Origin: Clostridium kluyveri DSM 555
GTDB taxonomy: Bacteria > Bacillota > Clostridia > Clostridiales > Clostridiaceae
Direction of reading: 5' to 3'
DNA length: 64,000 bases
NCBI RefSeq assembly: GCF_000016505.1
Contig: NC_009706.1
Coordinates: forward strand, 1,984,001-2,048,000
Part shown: positions 60,130 to 64,000 of the stretch, piece after piece
Position numbering within the stretch: the stretch's first letter is position 1
How the letters are laid out: every line of letters starts with the position of its first letter
The notes under the pieces: model-generated
What the model was told of the DNA's origin: nothing
Database searches by the model: none
What the model saw: only the letters and a program-made list of their open reading frames with translations
Made by a program: the position numbers and the translations under genes

Positions 60130-60447
60130 CTAATCACCTTCCTTCAATTTAACGCTTACAACCAAAGGATCATCCTTTAGATGCTTTCTAGTATAAACCA
60201 AGCTATATGGTAACAAACTTGTCAAACACCCTTTTATACCCCATATAATTAAAAATGGTGCTGTAATTATAACTCCAACAACAGATAAAATAAGTTTGAA
60301 TAACCCAAGATATGTTTCCTTTATATTCTTAAAATAATATCCTTTATTTCTAAAAACAAATACATACTGAATTCTCTTATTTGGATTATATTTAATTCTA
60401 ATTTTTTTCAATATTCTCTGCTGCTGAATAGTTTTTATTATAGTCAT
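60130..60447 (-). CDS. Membrane protein with basic N-terminus (105 aa)
   Basis: A basic start (QQQRILKKIRIKYNPNKR) is followed by one long hydrophobic part (about 50-85). It overlaps none but abuts the DnaJ-like gene. Role unknown. Confidence 0.6.
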   Translation of the reverse strand: MTIIKTIQQQRILKKIRIKYNPNKRIQYVFVFRNKGYYFKNIKETYLGLFKLILSVVGVIITAPFLIIWGIKGCLTSLLPYSLVYTRKHLKDDPLVVSVKLKEGD

Positions 60448-60557
60448 CTACTCACCTTCTTTAAATTCCCATGTATAATAAATCCAATTTTGCACATACT
60501 ATCTTTGTGTTCCATTATGTAATTATGTTTTAATGTATGTGTAACATAATTAATCCT

Positions 60558-60585
60558 TATGCCGGGGATTATTTATCCCCGGTGT
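60558..60585. terminator. Palindromic hairpin in intergenic gap
   Basis: CCGGGGAT/ATCCCCGG perfect stem with a five-base loop, T-rich on the plus strand. Found in the gap 60448-60610, which has no gene. Confidence 0.5.
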
Positions 60586-60610
60586 TTAGTTTTATTACAA
60601 AGTATTTGTA

Positions 60611-60922
60611 TCACGAATCAACTTCTAGCCACTGATCAATTAATCCATACAATTGAACAGCATCCCAGGAATATTCAGCCTCTATACAAATATGTTGACC
60701 ACCAAGCTCCCCAAATGTAATTCTTACAGTCCCTCCTATTTCATCATCCCATATAAATTCAAAGCCATTTTCAATAGACATTACATTGTCTGGTGTTGCA
60801 ATGTCTTTAAATTTCATTTCATCTATACTTAAACTTGATTCATCAGCTATATGCTTTTTTAAAGAATTATTGATATCTTTATCCATATCATGGTATATGA
60901 ATAAGACGTTTTTTAACTCCAT
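60611..60922 (-). CDS. Hypothetical acidic protein (103 aa)
   Basis: An acidic mixed alpha/beta protein; it ends in DAVQLYGLIDQWLEVDS. The arrangement suggests a small soluble enzyme-associated protein, but no family is recognised. Confidence 0.6.
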   Translation of the reverse strand: MELKNVLFIYHDMDKDINNSLKKHIADESSLSIDEMKFKDIATPDNVMSIENGFEFIWDDEIGGTVRITFGELGGQHICIEAEYSWDAVQLYGLIDQWLEVDS

Positions 60923-60930
60923 ATTTACAC

Positions 60931-61260
60931 CTACTTCCTACTTGCATTAAAATTAACCTCTGCACAAGCCTCACAACCCCTGTCAACCAACTTTTTATTA
61001 TGCCTATGGAATCCCTGGACTATGTCAAAATTCTCTCTAAAAAGCTTGGCCAAGATTCCTATACCCACCTGAATAACGTCCAGCACCTCTTCCATTATCT
61101 TTTTCTTATCTCCAGAGGAGAGAGCTTCACACAGCTCTCCTGCTTCCTCCAAAACTTTCTTTTTCCAATCCTGCCAGGTCATTGTCCTGTGGTCTATTTT
61201 ATTACCTTTGCGGTCTATTAGTTTTCTAAGCACCATTAGCTTTAGTTTCAATGTGTTCAC
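60931..61260 (-). CDS. MazG-like nucleotide pyrophosphohydrolase
   Basis: The 109-residue helical protein has the EExxE and later ExxD metal-binding motif (EEAGELCEAL, EEVLDVIQVG). It would hydrolyse nucleoside triphosphates, and may clean pools or lower (p)ppGpp signals in infected cells. Confidence 0.85.
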   Translation of the reverse strand: MNTLKLKLMVLRKLIDRKGNKIDHRTMTWQDWKKKVLEEAGELCEALSSGDKKKIMEEVLDVIQVGIGILAKLFRENFDIVQGFHRHNKKLVDRGCEACAEVNFNASRK

Positions 61261-61400
61261 CTTCTCAATTCTTCAATTTGTCTTATATATCCAGAAGCCA
61301 TAGCTTTATACTGTTCTGGCCTATCTGGTAATAGCTTTTCTTTTAGGCATTGCAAGCTCTTTTCTAGTCTATCTATTTGTTCCTTCTTGGATTTATCCAT
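61257..61400 (-). CDS. Hypothetical 47-aa helical protein
   Basis: It overlaps the start of the MazG-like gene by four bases. The product is a charged helix (RLEKSLQCLKEKLLPD). A GAAAGAAGTGTG site precedes it. Role unknown. Confidence 0.6.
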   Translation of the reverse strand: MDKSKKEQIDRLEKSLQCLKEKLLPDRPEQYKAMASGYIRQIEELRR

Positions 61401-61414
61401 ACATCACACTTCTT

Positions 61415-61540
61415 TCAATTAGCTTTATCAAATATACTTACTTGCCTATCTGCCTTTTTAAGCATACTGAAATCACTATCATCAAACCCATCAAGTATGT
61501 TAGGTATTGGACTCATGGTAGTTTCCCATCCATAACCCAT
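61415..61540 (-). CDS. Hypothetical 41-aa protein
   Basis: A short acidic protein starting MGYGWETTMSPIPN. The ribosome site is weak (AATAGGGACC), so coding is less sure. Confidence 0.4.
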   Translation of the reverse strand: MGYGWETTMSPIPNILDGFDDSDFSMLKKADRQVSIFDKAN

Positions 61541-61558
61541 GGTCCCTATTATCTCTTT

Positions 61559-62041
61559 CTATCCTTTTACATCAGGTGTTCTTAGTTTGTCCCCATCTAT
61601 TTGCTTTAGGCAGCTATAAATCAACGCAATTATCTGTTCTTTAGAGATTCTCTCCGTCCAGAATTCTCTGCTTTCAATGATGAATTCATAACCTGTAAGA
61701 ATTGTAAGCTGCTTTGGAGCTTTCTTAATCCACATGACATCATCATCACGCTTTAATTCATCTCCCATATAGTCCGTATCCTCAATGAATAAAATCTTAT
61801 TTATATTTACACTTGTAAATTCAGGAACCTTCTCTTTGAACTTGTCTTTTATTTTTTGAGCTAGAGGAGCATAGAATTCATTCTTTATCCAATGTCTAGA
61901 ATCATATTTTCCGTTATTCAATTCTCTTATCTTTTGTATTACCCCATTTCCAGTGGACTGAACATACTGCAAATTAAATCCCGAACATTCTATTTCTCTC
62001 ACATGTCCAGTGCGGTCATCAATTATCTTTATTCTAGGCAT
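61559..62041 (-). CDS. Degenerate phage metallopeptidase-like protein (160 aa)
   Basis: The layout matches putative phage metallopeptidases (WIKNEFYAPLAQKIKDKF, ISKEQIIALIY, LRTPDVKG). Where the family has HELRHI for zinc binding, this protein has SCLKQI, so the site is lost. It may have kept only a structural or regulatory role. Confidence 0.7.
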   Translation of the reverse strand: MPRIKIIDDRTGHVREIECSGFNLQYVQSTGNGVIQKIRELNNGKYDSRHWIKNEFYAPLAQKIKDKFKEKVPEFTSVNINKILFIEDTDYMGDELKRDDDVMWIKKAPKQLTILTGYEFIIESREFWTERISKEQIIALIYSCLKQIDGDKLRTPDVKG

Positions 62042-62450
62042 TTTTCTTACTCTCCCTTCTTCTTTTCTTCAACTCCTTGAAGTCTATCCAGCCACTTTCA
62101 CTGTACTTCAGGCTTCTTGAAACCCACCTGAAATCCATAGTTGGATGAAGATATTTAAGCATTTTAAATTTAAGCTCTCCTTGTGGTGTACTATCACCCT
62201 TAACATCAATATAAGTTTCCGTACCATCAAGGTTGTATATTAAAAAATCCAAAGTATACGTAGCCGGTCTTTCCTTTTTGCCCTTATATTCAAAAGCCGG
62301 TATAAGAGTAAACTTAGGCTGCAATTCAAAATTTTCTATTTCACCTTTGGCCTTAAGTTTTTTCAGATATTCATAATACCTGGCTTCATCTTTAGAATCA
62401 AAGGTTATTCCGTCAACCATTGATTTTTTAGCATTATATTTACTTCTCAT
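62034..62450 (-). CDS. DUF1064 nuclease-like protein (138 aa)
   Basis: The sequence KYNAKKSMVDGITFDSKDEARYYEYL and YTLDFLIYNLDGTETYIDVKG are DUF1064 signatures, a PD-(D/E)XK-type fold (D, then D-x-K). Thought to act as a Holliday-junction or branch nuclease. It overlaps the gene downstream. Confidence 0.9.
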   Translation of the reverse strand: MRSKYNAKKSMVDGITFDSKDEARYYEYLKKLKAKGEIENFELQPKFTLIPAFEYKGKKERPATYTLDFLIYNLDGTETYIDVKGDSTPQGELKFKMLKYLHPTMDFRWVSRSLKYSESGWIDFKELKKRRRESKKNA

Positions 62451-62454
62451 GCCA

Positions 62455-62637
62455 TCACCTTCTATTCACCAGATTTTCCGCATATCTAAGCTGCTGCTTA
62501 ATGTATGGATCATCAATGCTACTTCCTTCTCCACTCATCCAATCGGTAATTCTTTTATTTATATCCTCTATAGCTTGAATTGGCAACTTGTTTAAATTTC
62601 TATTCAAATCTTCCATGGATTTAATTTCTATCCTCAC
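62455..62637 (-). CDS. DUF6877-like protein (60 aa)
   Basis: A short helical protein with IEDINKRITDWMSGEGSSIDDPYIKQQLRYAENL, a pattern found in small phage proteins near DUF1064. It overlaps the HTH gene upstream by four bases. Confidence 0.6.
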   Translation of the reverse strand: MRIEIKSMEDLNRNLNKLPIQAIEDINKRITDWMSGEGSSIDDPYIKQQLRYAENLVNRR

Positions 62638-63362
62638 ATAACCACTTCCTTAAGCTCCATAAATTCCTGAATTTCTGCAATTATATCTTTTAAATCTTCT
62701 ATTTTTACATCTATACTTTTGGACTGTGGCGTATACAAAGTAACATATTTGCCTTCTATAGAAAAACTTAACTTTTCGCCTTCCAATCTAACTATTTTCA
62801 ATCTTTTCTTAGAATCTTTCGCCGGTCCTTCGCAGTCCTTCGCCGATTTATCAGCTGGCTTCGCTGGCTTATTATTCACAGCAGCAGTCTCTTTTTCAAA
62901 CTTAGTATTTTCACACAACTCATTTATTTCATCCTCTGTCATCTTTGTTACCTCTAATTTTTTATTTTCTTCTTTGGTTTTTCTTTTCTTAGCCAATTCC
63001 TCCAACCTGAATTTTGCAGTATGCTCTTCCAAGTTAAATTTATTTGCAATGCATTTAATTGTTCCGGGACTTATCGAAGGATAGCTAAAGCCACTTTTCT
63101 TCAATTCCTCAAGTATCATTTCATCTGTTAAATTTGGTTTCTTTTCTATTTCTTCCTCTTCACCTTCTCCAAAAATATAATCTGCTGCTTTTTCTGCCAC
63201 CTCATCAACGGAACTTGGATTTTGAGCTTTCCACCTGGAGTAATAGTTCTCTGCTGTCAACCTAGTTATTCCAAATTTACTAACTGCACCTTTTAATAAA
63301 TCTCCTTTTTCTTGTCCTTTGTTACTGCTAAAATATTCAAAGCACTTTTCTTTATAGCTCAT
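62634..63362 (-). CDS. Middle-region HTH-like protein (242 aa)
   Basis: Residues about 20-50 and 95-125 look like helix-turn-helix segments (FGITRLTAENYYSRWK; GTIKCIANKFNLEEHTAKFRLEEL). A lysine- and proline-rich linker (about 165-190; PAKPADKSAKDCEGPAK) leads to a C-terminal beta part. Possibly a replication or regulatory protein. Confidence 0.6.
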   Translation of the reverse strand: MSYKEKCFEYFSSNKGQEKGDLLKGAVSKFGITRLTAENYYSRWKAQNPSSVDEVAEKAADYIFGEGEEEEIEKKPNLTDEMILEELKKSGFSYPSISPGTIKCIANKFNLEEHTAKFRLEELAKKRKTKEENKKLEVTKMTEDEINELCENTKFEKETAAVNNKPAKPADKSAKDCEGPAKDSKKRLKIVRLEGEKLSFSIEGKYVTLYTPQSKSIDVKIEDLKDIIAEIQEFMELKEVVM

Positions 63363-63378
63363 TAATATTCACTCCTTT

Positions 63379-63495
63379 TTATTTAACAATGCAATATTCA
63401 CCGCATATCAAACATCTTTTAATAATTCCACCCGACCTAGTTTTGCCAACACTTTTCCAGTAATGATTGCACATCTTAGGACTTTTCTTTTTCAT
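63379..63495 (-). CDS. Tiny zinc-ribbon protein (38 aa)
   Basis: ATG after AGGTGAGAAAG. The product has MCNHYW near the start and CLICGEYC at the end, a possible metal site. Function unknown. Confidence 0.55.
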   Translation of the reverse strand: MKKKSPKMCNHYWKSVGKTRSGGIIKRCLICGEYCIVK

Positions 63496-63630
63496 CTTTC
63501 TCACCTACTACACTATTACTCTAAAACTCTAATACAGCCTTTTTAAACCTATCTTAATTTCAAGACGATTAATTATACTACTTGTCCCCTTTCCTTTTGA
63601 ATTTGCTATGCCTATGGCTTGAATTGGCTG

Positions 63631-63849
63631 TTATTTATACAATCCTTTGGGACTAAACTTATTTACATTGCATTCATCACAACTTTGAGCAGTGTTTTTA
63701 ATGACTTTCTTGCTACTCCTCCAGCAGTGCAGACATTTATTTTTAATTAACTTCTTTCCACATTTTGCACAAAAGTTGCATGGCATTTTATTTTTATGGC
63801 CACAATGAGGGCATTCAAACATTGTGGAATATTTGGATTTATAAATCAT
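63631..63849 (-). CDS. Double zinc-ribbon protein (72 aa)
   Basis: Three CxxC pairs (CPHC, CAKC, CLHC) and a last CDEC give two zinc ribbons. The start overlaps the upstream stop by four bases (ATGA). Confidence 0.7.
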   Translation of the reverse strand: MIYKSKYSTMFECPHCGHKNKMPCNFCAKCGKKLIKNKCLHCWRSSKKVIKNTAQSCDECNVNKFSPKGLYK

Positions 63850-64000
63850 ACAACCTGCACCTCTCCCACACAGAACTCCGCATACCTAAAACTTTCCCGT
63901 CTGTTGTTTTCATTCTTCTTCCATTTAACTAGCACAAGGTAATCTGTACTATCAGCCACGATACCTTTTATGACTTTATATTTTCCACGACTGATTCCCA
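63846..64000 (-). CDS. C-terminal part of a phage protein (cut by window edge)
   Basis: About 50 codons are visible, open to the right edge, ending in a TGA that overlaps the next start. The visible end (KGIVADSTDYLVLVKWKKN) is beta-like. No family is recognised. Confidence 0.55.
   Translation of the reverse strand, partial: GISRGKYKVIKGIVADSTDYLVLVKWKKNENNRRESFRYAEFCVGEVQVV

Overview
The window is low-GC Firmicute DNA, most like a Clostridium. It is AT-rich, has strong GGAGG ribosome sites, and encodes a Spo0E-like phosphatase and PBSX/XkdX-type tail proteins. Almost all of it is prophage. I read it as the ends of two different prophages lying head to tail, with about 3.4 kb of possible chromosome or accessory DNA between them. 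No tRNA, rRNA or CRISPR array was seen.

Prophage A (1 to about 11,340) shows only its early and lysogeny end. From right to left it has a large serine integrase (9691-11340) whose stop codon abuts the 3' part of an interrupted host FAD-dependent oxidoreductase gene. Next comes a membrane peptide that looks like a type I toxin, then a helical HEPN-like gene with a frame break. Two divergent repressor switches with readable operators follow (6.3-6.45 and 7.36-7.46 kb). The leftward early operon carries a BRO-N/KilAC antirepressor, many small proteins, a Spo0E-like phosphatase, a YopX protein, RecT, and the start of a RecE-like nuclease cut by the window edge.

The middle part (11.3-15.1 kb) holds the split host gene, small HTH and hypothetical genes, a two-gene module with an XRE-ImmA/IrrE protein that resembles a toxin-antitoxin pair, several terminators and two possible small RNAs.

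Prophage B (about 15.1 kb to the right edge) is a contractile-tailed (myovirus, PBSX/XkdK-type) phage read on the minus strand. From right to left it has DNA-metabolism and middle genes (58-64 kb), an ArpU-like regulator, an accessory islet (53.6-57.5 kb) with a NACHT NTPase and an odd poly-arginine protein, terminase, portal, head morphogenesis protein, protease/scaffold, capsid, connector genes, sheath, tube, HicAB, a frameshifted tail chaperone, a 6 kb regulatory islet, the tape measure, baseplate, a tail fibre with two propeller-like halves, and the lysis genes (XhlA, amidase, holin).

The strongest unusual signals are: a 298-nt group I intron in the tape measure gene with P1, P7 and terminal G all readable; an A AAA AAC slippery site that joins the tail chaperone to a second frame; three copies of a regulatory cassette each driving a tiny plus-strand gene against the late operon; six exact 11-bp tandem repeats in front of a middle-gene regulator; the NACHT NTPase unit; and a toxin-like mRNA whose 5' leader can pair with both its own ribosome site and its 3' end.
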